From the NCBI GenBank assembly GCA_041676625.1, contig JBAYRN010000017.1, positions 1 through 64,000 of the forward strand: a DNA stretch of 64,000 bases. The letters are read 5' to 3'. The stretch is from JAEXNA01 sp041676625. Its GTDB lineage: Bacteria; Vulcanimicrobiota; Xenobia; Xenobiales; JADMJV01. Every line of letters begins with the position of its first letter. The first letter of the stretch is position 1. The notes below the pieces were generated by a model. That model saw only the letters and a list, made by a program, of their open reading frames with translations. It was not told the origin of the DNA and did not search any database. The position numbers and the translations under genes are program-made. This document shows positions 1-7,074 of this stretch, piece by piece.

Positions 1-786
1 CTGCTTCAGAAGATGGGTCACGGTCTTAAGAGCGGGGGCAACGGTAGCCAGACGGTCACCGTTCAGGTGCCGGCCTACCGAAATGACATTTTGCACCCGG
101 TGGATCTGGTGGAAGACGTGGCCATCGCCTACGGCTATCACAACATCGTTCCCAGTCTGGTTCCTACTTTCACGGTGGGGGAGGAAACCCCACGTTCGGC
201 GCTGATGAACCGGGCCAGACAGGCACTGACGGGACACGGTTTCTTAGAGGTTTTGACCCTGATCCTCAGCAACCAGGCCGACCAGTTCGAAAAGCTCGGT
301 CGCCTGGACCGCTCGCAGCACGTGGTGCTGGCTCACCCCATCAGCCAGGACCAAACCCTGATCCGAACCTCGATTTTGCCGGGCTTGTTGGACACCCTCA
401 GCGTCAACACCGATCAGCCGCTGCCCCAGAAGATCTTTGAAGTGGGTCGGATTTCGATGCTCGATCCCTCCCAAGAGGTGGGAGCCCGAGAGCATCTGCG
501 GGTGTCTGCAGCCCTGATCGGAAGCCGGGTAGACTTCGCCGAGATCAAGGCCATCGTGGAATCGCTCCTGCGGGAGCTTCGCTTCCCCGAAGGGGGTGAG
601 TGCCGGGCCCTTGATCCTGGCCACGAGTATCACGGAACCTTCATCCCTGGGCGGGGTGCTTCGATCGGAAAAGACGGAGTGGAGTGGGTGGTTTTCGGAG
701 AGTTGCACCCTCAGGTCTTGGAAAACTTCACCCTGGGATACCCGGCGGCAGTGCTGGAGGTACTCCTTGAGTCGCTTTTAAGCTGA
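1..786 (+). CDS. pheT: Phenylalanyl-tRNA synthetase beta subunit, archaeal type (C-terminal part)
   Basis: The reading frame is open at the left edge, so only the C-terminal ~260 residues are present. PheT is the beta subunit of the alpha2-beta2 enzyme that charges tRNA-Phe in the cytoplasm. The segment YRNDILHPVDLVEDVAIAYG is the archaeal/eukaryotic form of the B5-domain end; typical bacterial PheT has W-R-x-D-I and V-D-L-I-E-E-V-A-R here. The catalytic-like core domain follows, ending with FGELHP near the C-terminus. There is no C-terminal ferredoxin-fold anticodon-binding domain, again as in the short archaeal type. Some bacteria, such as spirochaetes, are known to carry this type. The upstream neighbour is outside the window. 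Confidence 0.9.
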   Translation: MLQKMGHGLKSGGNGSQTVTVQVPAYRNDILHPVDLVEDVAIAYGYHNIVPSLVPTFTVGEETPRSALMNRARQALTGHGFLEVLTLILSNQADQFEKLGRLDRSQHVVLAHPISQDQTLIRTSILPGLLDTLSVNTDQPLPQKIFEVGRISMLDPSQEVGAREHLRVSAALIGSRVDFAEIKAIVESLLRELRFPEGGECRALDPGHEYHGTFIPGRGASIGKDGVEWVVFGELHPQVLENFTLGYPAAVLEVLLESLLS

Positions 787-927
787 AGGGTGTGCTGGAA
801 CTGGACCTCTTCTCATTGAGTGGAGTGCCCTATAGGGCTCGAACGGCTCCAGAACAAGGTTCCAAGCTTGTAGCGATGGATGGCTGACCTGGTACTCAGT
901 TGTAACAACGAGTCAATCGAACTGCGC

Positions 928-942
928 TAGAATAGAGCCATG
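928..942 (+). promoter_or_regulatory. -10 element with start codon 6 nt downstream (leaderless candidate)
   Basis: TAGAAT at 928-933 lies exactly 6 nt before the ATG at 940. No convincing -35 was seen at the usual distance. Transcription from this element would begin at or next to the start codon. Confidence 0.4.
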
Positions 943-1716
943 CTCATCTCCAGCACCAAACGCACCCCGGCGCCGAAGCCCTTGCCGGCGAAACAGGCCC
1001 CGGCCGAAGTCGAGCTCGGTGGCCGATCGGCGGCGGATTGGGCGGATTTGGTCAAGCAGCGCTCCACCCTGGTGGGGCTGGTGGAGCCGGCGGGGGTGGT
1101 CCTGGGCTACCTGCAAAACCCGCTGCTCAACCTGAGAACCCTGGCCGATGGTGGTTCGGCTCTGCTCCATGGCAACTTTGGAGAGGTCGGGGAGGCCCTG
1201 AGTACCCTGGTCGATCGGGGCTACAACCCGGAAGGGATCGGGGGGGTCGTTTACAACAGCGCCCAGGCCATGAAGGCGCTCTCGGGAGCTGCGGTGGGAG
1301 GGCTCGAGGTCTACGCCGGGGTAAAGAGCGGCGATAAGTATCTGGCCATGATGGGGGGCGCCGACCTCCTGGGGGCGGCCGGAACCACCGCCCTGATCTT
1401 CAATTGGGATGCAGCCTCTCTGGGCCTCTCTGTGACCTCCAACGTGGCCAAGACCGCTCTGGTCCTGAGCAAGCCCGAAAAGTACAGCCGCACCCAGAAG
1501 GTCAAGACGATCCTGGACTCAAGCGGCGCCGTGGCCAGTTCCATGCTCAAGGCCGGGTTTCTCACCGTGCCCGCGCTGGGGGTCTCGGCGGTGGCCGGTC
1601 TGGGCCAACTCGCCTACATGAACCACGAAGGCTTCCGAGGGAAGGTGGACGGCGTGATCGACAAAGTCTTCGGCCCGGAGAAGCCGAAACCGCCGGAGTA
1701 TCTGCAGGAGCCTTAG
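940..1716 (+). CDS. Hypothetical glycine/alanine-rich protein with hydrophobic segments
   Basis: 258 residues with no family recognised. The first ~30 residues are polar and proline/lysine-rich with no signal peptide. From about residue 95 the protein is dominated by small hydrophobic residues, with membrane-compatible stretches near 100-125, 135-165 and 205-225 (for example the one around TVPALGVSAVAGLGQLAYM). The C-terminus is short, charged and proline-rich. It may be a membrane-inserting or amphipathic helical protein; colicin- or holin-like behaviour cannot be claimed from sequence. The ATG at 940 is supported by a -10-like TAGAAT 6 nt upstream. The codon bias matches the neighbours and it stands alone as a transcription unit. 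Confidence 0.7.
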   Translation: MLISSTKRTPAPKPLPAKQAPAEVELGGRSAADWADLVKQRSTLVGLVEPAGVVLGYLQNPLLNLRTLADGGSALLHGNFGEVGEALSTLVDRGYNPEGIGGVVYNSAQAMKALSGAAVGGLEVYAGVKSGDKYLAMMGGADLLGAAGTTALIFNWDAASLGLSVTSNVAKTALVLSKPEKYSRTQKVKTILDSSGAVASSMLKAGFLTVPALGVSAVAGLGQLAYMNHEGFRGKVDGVIDKVFGPEKPKPPEYLQEP

Positions 1717-1759
1717 TGCTCAATCCCAACATAGCTCGGGTTTTCAGAGGTTTGATTCG

Positions 1760-2077
1760 TTGAAATTCAGTGTCGTCGAAAAGGAAACACAAAATCACCT
1801 TGGTAGTGTCGAGGTGGATGAAGGCTCTGGAAAGCTCTCCTTCACGGGGGATTCACCTAAGCTAGACCAGGCAAAAACTAGGATGGCCAACGGGATTATG
1901 GTGGAGACATCTGCTCAAACATCTCCCGGACATTGGGTCTCTTATGATGTCATGGCCGATCCTGGAAGTGCATTCTTTTTCATCCAACTCCTTAACAGAC
2001 TAAGGCGACTTGAACTTGACATTCCCGAATCAGAGTGGCCTACGCGGCCAGACCTCAAAGGAACCCACGGCCCATAA
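1760..2077 (+). CDS. Hypothetical small protein
   Basis: 105 residues read from TTG at 1760, with a weak SD (AGAGG) about 8 nt upstream. No domain recognised. The first ~55 residues alternate polar and hydrophobic positions and look beta-rich (KFSVVEKETQNHLGSVEV). The C-terminal third has an amphipathic helix around FFFIQLLNRLRRLEL and ends in a polar tail. There is no signal peptide or membrane segment. It lies 43 nt after the preceding hypothetical gene on the same strand and could be co-transcribed with it. It could be an immunity or accessory protein for that neighbour, but nothing in the sequence proves this. Confidence 0.6.
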   Translation: MKFSVVEKETQNHLGSVEVDEGSGKLSFTGDSPKLDQAKTRMANGIMVETSAQTSPGHWVSYDVMADPGSAFFFIQLLNRLRRLELDIPESEWPTRPDLKGTHGP

Positions 2078-2107
2078 CGCCCCACAAATAACCTTCGCTC
2101 ACCCAGT

Positions 2108-2260
2108 CTACCGAGCGGACGCCATGGACGCGCAGTTTACCCCTGTTCCCCCCCCGAGAGGGGGGCATTGAAGTGCAGTTTGCCGTCTGGCCGAAGGAAG
2201 ATGCGAAGCGCATCCATCGTGCACGTTTCGGTGGCAGGCCGAACACAGCCCGACCAAGTT
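2108..2260 (-). pseudogene. Frameshifted C-terminal fragment of an HNH endonuclease
   Basis: Read on the minus strand from 2260, one frame gives NLVGLCSACHRNVHDG, which carries the C-x-x-C-H...V-H core of an HNH nuclease. Immediately afterwards a different frame continues with ALRIFLRPDGKLHFNAPL, the usual strand pattern after that motif. Removing one T at the junction joins the two. A stop codon precedes the fragment, so the N-terminal part of the gene is gone. A C8-GAGA-G6 hairpin (2148-2165) lies within it. This is a decayed remnant, probably of a mobile HNH gene, or a sequencing slip in a truncated copy. Confidence 0.6.
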
Positions 2261-2298
2261 TCAGTCAATGGTAGGGTCAAAATGATCCGCGCGGGTGC

Positions 2299-2335
2299 GT
2301 GACACAGGCGAAAAATCTTTTATAATGGAGTTGTG
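2299..2335 (+). promoter_or_regulatory. Sigma70-type promoter overlapping a GTG start (leaderless)
   Basis: GTGACA at 2299-2304, a 16-nt spacer, and a perfect TATAAT at 2321-2326. The GTG start of the Rpn gene is at 2333, 6 nt after the -10, so the predicted transcript starts at the initiation codon and no SD can be present in it. Confidence 0.65.
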
Positions 2336-3277
2336 CCTAACCCCAGCCTGATCAACGATGTCCTCTTCAAGATTGTTTTCGGTGCTTCGAATAGCGAACC
2401 TGTGCTCGTGGCCCTGCTGAACGCACTTTTGGGCTACACCGGTGAGCAGAAGATCGTCTCTTTAATGATCAGCAACCCGGCTATGGACAAGGAGTACATT
2501 TCTGACAAAGGAGTTGTGCTGGATATCAAAGCCGTTGACCGCCGGGGCCGCTGGTACAATGTGGAGGTTCAGTTGCAGCCCACCGAGGGCCGCGAAAATT
2601 ACTTCAAGCGCTCCCTCTATTACTGGAGCAAGATTTTTGTGGAGCAACTGCAACCGGGACAATCGTATTCCGATCTCGAGAAAACTATCTGTATTTCTCT
2701 GCTAGATTTTCACCTTTTCCCGGATTCCGAAGAGCTTCACACTACTTACGTCATCAAGGAAAAGAGTACCCAGAGGCCGTTTCTCGATCTTTTAGAGCTG
2801 CATTACATCGAGTTGCGGAAGTTCTCTCTCGATAAGCCTCACAAACTTCGCACCCCCTTCGAAAAGTGGTTGCACATCCTAAAGTTTTCCGAGCTTTATT
2901 CCAACCCCGGTAGCGAATTGCCGGACAATCTCCAAGAGGAAGAAGGTATCAGTATGGCCATTGAGACGATGCGAAAAGCCTACGCCCGTGATGAAGTGCG
3001 CGAGTTGATTCAAGCCCGAGAAAAAGCCCGCATGGACTACGAAAGTGGATTGGCTACGGCCCTGGAAAAGGGTCTAGAAAAGGGTCTAGAAAAGGGCCTA
3101 GAAAAGGGCCGAGAAAAAGGCCGAGAAGAGGGCCTGGAAAAAGGCCGAGAAGAGGGCTTGGAAAAGGGCCGAGAAGAGGTTGCGCTCGAGATGCTGAAGT
3201 GCCAGACCGACCGATCATTTATAATGCAGGTGACCGGTTTGTCTGAGGAGCAATTGGCGGCTCTGGAAAAAGAGTAA
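2333..3277 (+). CDS. Rpn family recombination-promoting nuclease / PD-(D/E)XK putative transposase
   Basis: 314 residues. The N-terminus NDVLFKIVFG and the nuclease core VVLDIKAVDRRGRWYNVEVQ are characteristic of the Rpn (PD-(D/E)XK transposase-like) family. The likely metal-binding residues are D64, E78 and Q80. Members cut DNA in a divalent-metal-dependent way and have been linked to recombination and phage defence. Residues ~244-283 are a run of E-K-G-L / E-K-G-R / E-E-G-L units encoded by a 12-bp tandem repeat. They form a highly charged helix before a short C-terminal segment containing TGLSEEQLAALE. The family start motif sits right at the GTG, which supports this start. It lies next to an HNH fragment, suggesting a mobile or defence-prone spot. 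Confidence 0.88.
   Translation: MPNPSLINDVLFKIVFGASNSEPVLVALLNALLGYTGEQKIVSLMISNPAMDKEYISDKGVVLDIKAVDRRGRWYNVEVQLQPTEGRENYFKRSLYYWSKIFVEQLQPGQSYSDLEKTICISLLDFHLFPDSEELHTTYVIKEKSTQRPFLDLLELHYIELRKFSLDKPHKLRTPFEKWLHILKFSELYSNPGSELPDNLQEEEGISMAIETMRKAYARDEVRELIQAREKARMDYESGLATALEKGLEKGLEKGLEKGREKGREEGLEKGREEGLEKGREEVALEMLKCQTDRSFIMQVTGLSEEQLAALEKE
3065..3178 (+). repeat. 12-bp tandem repeat inside the Rpn nuclease gene
   Basis: Nine consecutive 12-bp units of the pattern gaa-aaR-ggY-c(t/g)(a/g), followed by a partial unit. Each encodes a four-residue E-K/E-G-L/R step. Units differ by single third-position or K/E and L/R changes. Any change by whole units keeps the frame. Confidence 0.9.
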
Positions 3278-3335
3278 GCGCAAAGTCTGGGGGCATTCCA
3301 GATAAGGTGCAACTCACGAGGTAGGTTCTTGTCCT

Positions 3336-3485
3336 TTACGAGATGGAAGCCTGGGCCTCACCAAAAATAGACCACTCTCCCCGGTGGGCTCGAATGGTAA
3401 AGGAGTCCTCCTCCTCCCCGTCCCACCCGATGTTGAAGTCCAGCCACTGACCCAACTCCAGGTCCGGCTCTGCGGGCAAATTCAT
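3336..3485 (-). CDS. Small hypothetical protein (49 aa)
   Basis: Read on the minus strand from ATG 3485 to TAA 3336. The product begins MNLPAEPDLELGQWLDFNIG, continues through a D-G-E-E-E-D acidic patch, then a strand-like part F-T-I-R-A-H-R-G-E-W-S-I-F-G, and ends QASIS. It has no cysteines and no membrane segment. An in-frame TAG lies 18 nt upstream of the ATG, so it cannot extend much further. Codon use looks like the neighbours (GC at third positions). There is only a weak SD (AGG 3 nt upstream). It is too short to place in a family and could also be a truncated end of a larger gene. Confidence 0.45.
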   Translation of the reverse strand: MNLPAEPDLELGQWLDFNIGWDGEEEDSFTIRAHRGEWSIFGEAQASIS

Positions 3486-3550
3486 GAACCTGCGATACCC
3501 CTATACCATGGTAGATTCTGCGCTTTATTGGTCTCGTACATACTTGACCT

Positions 3551-3730
3551 ATGGACCCCGGAGATGCGACCTACCGCTTAGGAGGCGGTTGGATATTCGG
3601 TGTGATGGCTCTGGTCGGGGGTCGCATGTTTAAACTTGTTGAAGGCATCTATGTATGTCGCTCCCACCAGAGCCACTACCGCACGAACCAACCGGGAAGG
3701 TCCGGCGCGAAGAACGAAATCTTGGCATGA
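3551..3730 (+). CDS. Small hypothetical membrane protein (59 aa)
   Basis: ATG 3551 to TGA 3730. The product begins MDPGDATYRLGGGWIFGVMA, with one membrane-compatible segment at about residues 12-32 and a basic polar tail (R-S-H-Q-S-H-Y-R-T-N-Q-P-G-R). It fills most of an otherwise empty gap and runs divergently from the 49-residue ORF. A CATACT hexamer sits 6 nt before the ATG, resembling the leaderless starts seen elsewhere in the window. The family is unknown, and length alone does not exclude a chance ORF. Confidence 0.4.
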   Translation: MDPGDATYRLGGGWIFGVMALVGGRMFKLVEGIYVCRSHQSHYRTNQPGRSGAKNEILA

Positions 3731-3799
3731 TCATGCGGCGTGGCGCGGCATGCATTGGGCTTATGCCCGTGCATGAAAATTGGAATGCTTCCAAGCTGC

Positions 3800-4684
3800 T
3801 TAGTCCGGACCAGATCCTAAGGCCTTCTCTTTTCTTGCTCTCCACCATCTGCCGACGAACCGGACCAGCCCGGCTAAAAGGGGCGGAACGATAGGCAGCA
3901 ACAGAAAGACCGCGACGACCGGGATCAAGATCTCCAGCACCAGTACGGCCCAGATTTTTTTCACGCTCTTGTCCAGAAAGGTTTCGCAGGCCACATCGGA
4001 GATCTCTTCCACCGTGACGTAGCCGTCGTTATCGGTCTTGCGGTCGTGTTCGGCGACTTTGTTGACCAGTTTATAGATCGCATCTCCTTCAGAACCGAGT
4101 TGATAATAGACCAGGGTGTCGAGGCATTTCTCCACCGCCCACACGGTGCCGGCGTGCATCATACCATCGGAGGAGATAGGGATTAACGACTCCAGGCGGG
4201 CTGCTGTCAGTTGGCCCGCGTGGTGGGAAGTGTAAGTAGCGATGTCCTCGACTGCGATTTTCTCCTCGCCCCTCAGCAGAGCTTCGGCGGTCCGGATTCT
4301 CTCTTGCTCAGAGCTCGATAGTTCGGCAGCCGCCACCCCCGCGGCCACGGTCCGGAAGCAGACTTTTCCGATTCGCTCTCCCAACCGTTCCGCATCGATC
4401 AGATGGCTACCGGCCCACCAGGCCCCCAGTATGGTGCCGGTGGCGATAGAAAAGCAGGGGATCCCCAGCACCCAGACCACCAGGATGAGCCATTCGTAAA
4501 ACTTCTCAAATTTCCAATCGAGTTTCAGAAAGCCCTGTTGATAAAACGCCTTGAAACAGAGCAAAAGAATTCCCAGCCCCAGGAAGAAAAAGAGTCCGGC
4601 CAACAGTCCTACCCGCCAGGCCACGCTCCAGCCATCCACGACCAGGATGCGCCAGGCTAGTTCACCGAAACTCTGTAAGGACAT
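3800..4684 (-). CDS. Hypothetical membrane protein with an EF-hand-like loop
   Basis: 294 residues. Two membrane segments lie near the N-terminus (about residues 18-46 and 63-90) and a long hydrophobic stretch near the C-terminus (about 243-275), with a basic tail. The ~150-residue soluble middle contains TDNDGYVTVEE, which fits positions 3-12 of an EF-hand loop; the usual first Asp is Lys, so calcium binding is doubtful. No family was recognised. The ATG at 4684 has a purine-rich SD (AAGAGAGG) upstream. The flanking gene at 4754-5485 runs the same way and ends ~70 nt upstream, so they may share a transcript. It may be a membrane sensor or scaffold, but its function is unknown. Confidence 0.75.
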   Translation of the reverse strand: MSLQSFGELAWRILVVDGWSVAWRVGLLAGLFFFLGLGILLLCFKAFYQQGFLKLDWKFEKFYEWLILVVWVLGIPCFSIATGTILGAWWAGSHLIDAERLGERIGKVCFRTVAAGVAAAELSSSEQERIRTAEALLRGEEKIAVEDIATYTSHHAGQLTAARLESLIPISSDGMMHAGTVWAVEKCLDTLVYYQLGSEGDAIYKLVNKVAEHDRKTDNDGYVTVEEISDVACETFLDKSVKKIWAVLVLEILIPVVAVFLLLPIVPPLLAGLVRFVGRWWRARKEKALGSGPD

Positions 4685-4753
4685 ACGACCTCTCTTCCTT
4701 TATAGAAGATTTTAGATCGGACAAAAATTTCCTTGGGGAGAACGCTAAGGGTC

Positions 4754-5485
4754 CTAACGGGGTGCTGGTTGAAGCTCTTCGACTCTTCGGGCCCATTCGT
4801 CACTAACCGCCGGCATGGAGGAGCCAGGAGTGTATCCGTCCATTCGTTTGGCTTCAAAGTCCGGGTAATTGTCGAACACGAAATAAGGGTTGCTCTTTTT
4901 CTGGTTGGCCAAGGTGTCGCTTCCCCGCTGCACACTGCCGTGGCCGGGGTAGATGACGGTGTGGTCGGGCAAGTTGTCGGCCAGCCAGTTGATCGTCTGG
5001 TAGAGGGCTCGGGGGTCACCCCCCTCAAAATCCGCCCGACCGCAGGAGTCGATAAACACCGCATCTCCCGTCAACAGGTTGTCTCCAAAGTGAAAGCTCA
5101 TGGAGCCGGGACTGTGGCCCGGGGTGTGGATGGTTTTGATCTTTAGATTTTTTCCGATCTCGATGCTGTCGCCGGCCGTTACCCGCACCAGGTTGCGGCA
5201 ATCGAAGCCGGACCAGTCGATCTCGATATCCAGCATGAAGACCGAAATTTCCGGGTAGCGGAGCAGAAGGGGAGCGAGCATGTTGATGTGATCGTAATGG
5301 TTGTGGGTGATCAGGCAGTGGGTGGGTATCAAACCCCGCTTTTCGATCTCCTGAACGATGACCTCGATATCCCAGGCCGGATCCACCACGGCACAGTTCC
5401 TGGTGGCGTTGTCTTCCAGGAGATACATCAGGTTGTCCCAGGGACCGAGGGAATACTGGTGGATGGTAAATTGCTTGGGGCTCAT
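4754..5485 (-). CDS. MBL-fold metallo-hydrolase, glyoxalase II / persulfide dioxygenase-like
   Basis: 243 residues. The metallo-beta-lactamase signature THNHYDH (H61, H63, D65, H66) is followed by HTPGHSPGS (H124), GDAVFIDSCGRADF (D141) and PGHG (H182). That is a full set of metal ligands for a dinuclear or mononuclear site. The CGRADFEGGD stretch and overall length place it in the hydroxyacylglutathione hydrolase / persulfide dioxygenase-like branch. Substrates would be thioesters or glutathione persulfide, but these cannot be told apart here. A ~30-residue C-terminal extension (after PDFEAKRMDGYTPGSS) is family-unspecific. There is no signal peptide, so it is cytoplasmic. Confidence 0.9.
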   Translation of the reverse strand: MSPKQFTIHQYSLGPWDNLMYLLEDNATRNCAVVDPAWDIEVIVQEIEKRGLIPTHCLITHNHYDHINMLAPLLLRYPEISVFMLDIEIDWSGFDCRNLVRVTAGDSIEIGKNLKIKTIHTPGHSPGSMSFHFGDNLLTGDAVFIDSCGRADFEGGDPRALYQTINWLADNLPDHTVIYPGHGSVQRGSDTLANQKKSNPYFVFDNYPDFEAKRMDGYTPGSSMPAVSDEWARRVEELQPAPR

Positions 5486-5561
5486 TTCGTATGCTTAAAG
5501 GGCCTCTCTATTTGTCCTTCACCTCTGGAAGAGTCGGCTTTTAAGAGTTACACTGGATCTT

Positions 5562-6602
5562 GTGATTTCGGTGAACGATTGCTTGACGAGAGCGGTGAGG
5601 CTGGCCCGCCAAAGGCTGGGGAGCCGCTATCGACGTTTCCAGGAAAGGCTGGGACCTCCGGCTGAGCATACAGCTTTGAGTTCTCTCCATTTTTTGATGG
5701 AGGAGTATCAGGAACCGGCACCCTTCGAGGTGGCTTCTCCTTATGGCATGGCTGAAGAATACCCCGAGGCTGAAACAAAAACCGAATCGCTCGAGCATCC
5801 CCTGGGTCAGGGAAAGCTGAGAATCGACCTCACCTTTCCGTCCGGTGCCGGTGGGGCGCTACCAACTGTGCTGATCTCACCAGGCCTCGGTGCTCACCGC
5901 GCCGCCACCCGCTACATCGAGCGCCACCTGGCCAGCCGGGGTTTTCTGGTGGCCCGCCCCACTCATTCCGGCAGCGACTGGGCGGCTGTGGCCCTTAAGA
6001 CGCCGTTCGGAGCGTTCACCCGGGTGGAGTTGCGAAGACGGGTGGCTGAGCTTCGGGGCACCCTGCTCGCACTGGAGAGTAATCGCTGGGGGTTTCGCCC
6101 TGCCGAGGGTCAGTTGTGTCTTATGGGGCACTCCTTCGGGGCCCTCACCAGCGCCCTCTTCGCCGGGCTGTCCGCAGCCGGTATCGAAGTCGACTCGCCG
6201 CTACCTGTGGACGCATTGGTGATGCTTTCACCCTACGGAAATAGCTTCCCAACCCAGCGCCTGAGGATAGACCCGGCCAGTTTTTCCGATCTTATCCAAC
6301 CCACGCTTTTTATCAGCGGTACCCAGGACGATCTGTGGACCCTGGGAAAGGGCTCGCGGTCCCATCTGGAGCCGTATTTCCGCTGTCAAAGCCCGGTCAA
6401 GTCGCACCTCTTGATCGGCGGCACCAGACACGGCCATTTCAGTGAAATTCTGGGATGGGTCCGCAGAGACACCAAAATCATGGTCAACTCAACTGTGACG
6501 GCCTTTTTAGATGCTCATCTCTTGGACCGAAGCGAGGGCTTGGACTATTTAGAGAACCAGCTTTCCATGGTGGCCTTCGAACATGGAAGTTGGGTGCTTT
6601 AG
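5562..6602 (+). CDS. Alpha/beta hydrolase (dienelactone hydrolase / PAF-acetylhydrolase-like)
   Basis: 346 residues. The oxyanion strand PTVLISPGLG precedes the nucleophile elbow GHSFG (S191). An acid candidate lies in SGTQDD (D256/D257) and the catalytic His is in GTRHGHF (H290 or H292). The arrangement resembles platelet-activating-factor acetylhydrolase and dienelactone-hydrolase-like esterases. No signal peptide is seen, and the first ~80 residues are a polar extension. The GTG at 5562 is preceded by TACACT with a 7-nt gap, another possible leaderless start. Its stop overlaps the convergent gene at 6599 by 4 bp. The substrate is unknown, most likely an ester or short-chain lipid. Confidence 0.87.
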   Translation: MISVNDCLTRAVRLARQRLGSRYRRFQERLGPPAEHTALSSLHFLMEEYQEPAPFEVASPYGMAEEYPEAETKTESLEHPLGQGKLRIDLTFPSGAGGALPTVLISPGLGAHRAATRYIERHLASRGFLVARPTHSGSDWAAVALKTPFGAFTRVELRRRVAELRGTLLALESNRWGFRPAEGQLCLMGHSFGALTSALFAGLSAAGIEVDSPLPVDALVMLSPYGNSFPTQRLRIDPASFSDLIQPTLFISGTQDDLWTLGKGSRSHLEPYFRCQSPVKSHLLIGGTRHGHFSEILGWVRRDTKIMVNSTVTAFLDAHLLDRSEGLDYLENQLSMVAFEHGSWVL

Positions 6603-7036
6603 GATCTTTTTTTCTTTTTCTTTCGTTTAGCTGTGAAGTCGTAACGTTTACCGAAATACTCGCACTCGCCTTTGAGCACTTCCTGCCCCGCTTCACCCTC
6701 GTAGGTTCCTTTGTACTCGAGTTGTGAGGTGGCACCAGTTCGGGGCTCTTTATAGACCCCCCACAGCAGTAGTCCGTTTTCGCCTTCGAAGCGCCCATCG
6801 AGATCGGTGGGGTCGGCTCCATAAATCAGGATCTTGCCCCGCAATCGATCGTTCTCTTGCTCGATATCGAAATTACAAGATTTCACGCCCAGGCTATTTC
6901 TCATGTGTACGATCCAGCGGCCGGAGAGGTCCGGATTTTCCAGCAGTGGGGGGTCTTCGGCGGACCCGAGTCCGGCGAAAGTGAGGACCAACATCAGTGC
7001 GGCACACAGGATCTTGAATTTTTTTGATTTTCTCAT
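6599..7036 (-). CDS. Secreted hypothetical protein with basic C-terminus
   Basis: 145 residues from ATG 7036. A Sec signal peptide begins MRKSKKFKILCAALMLVLTF and probably ends after GLGSA. The mature part is beta-rich (DLSGRWIVHMRNS, DRLRGKILIYG, GLLLWGVYKE) and resembles small lipocalin-like or repeat proteins that bind hydrophobic ligands, though no family can be named. It ends in a lysine run (KRKKKKKRS). A GTG at 7054 is in frame, but it would lie upstream of the TATAAA -10 at 7051-7046, so ATG 7036 is preferred. It is followed at once by the convergent alpha/beta hydrolase gene. Confidence 0.75.
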   Translation of the reverse strand: MRKSKKFKILCAALMLVLTFAGLGSAEDPPLLENPDLSGRWIVHMRNSLGVKSCNFDIEQENDRLRGKILIYGADPTDLDGRFEGENGLLLWGVYKEPRTGATSQLEYKGTYEGEAGQEVLKGECEYFGKRYDFTAKRKKKKKRS

Positions 7037-7074
7037 GATGTCTCGTTTATACACTTTTCACCAGTTGTCTTCAA
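7037..7074 (-). promoter_or_regulatory. Sigma70-type promoter close to the start codon
   Basis: On the minus strand, TTGAAG (7074-7069), a 17-nt spacer and TATAAA (7051-7046) precede ATG 7036 by 9 nt. The leader would be only a few nucleotides long. Confidence 0.55.

Noticed and set aside
784..880. A second frame after pheT reads KGVLELDLFSLSG, resembling the end of PheT (AVLEVLLESLLS), as if the C-terminus were duplicated or frameshifted.
   Set aside because: The similarity is a few hydrophobic residues and the PheT stop is in the expected place; chance is more likely.
3606..3675. 10-bp inverted repeat TGGCTCTGGT / ACCAGAGCCA 50 nt apart.
   Set aside because: Short arms inside a probable small ORF with an imperfect continuation; no function can be argued.
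3805..3822. A 12-16 bp sequence related to CGGACCAGATCCTTAGG occurs near 3806, 28181 and, less well, near 32158.
   Set aside because: Copies differ, two lie at gene ends in coding or stop-codon sequence, and GATCTGG is common in this GC-rich codon usage. It was not convincing as a repeat family or site.
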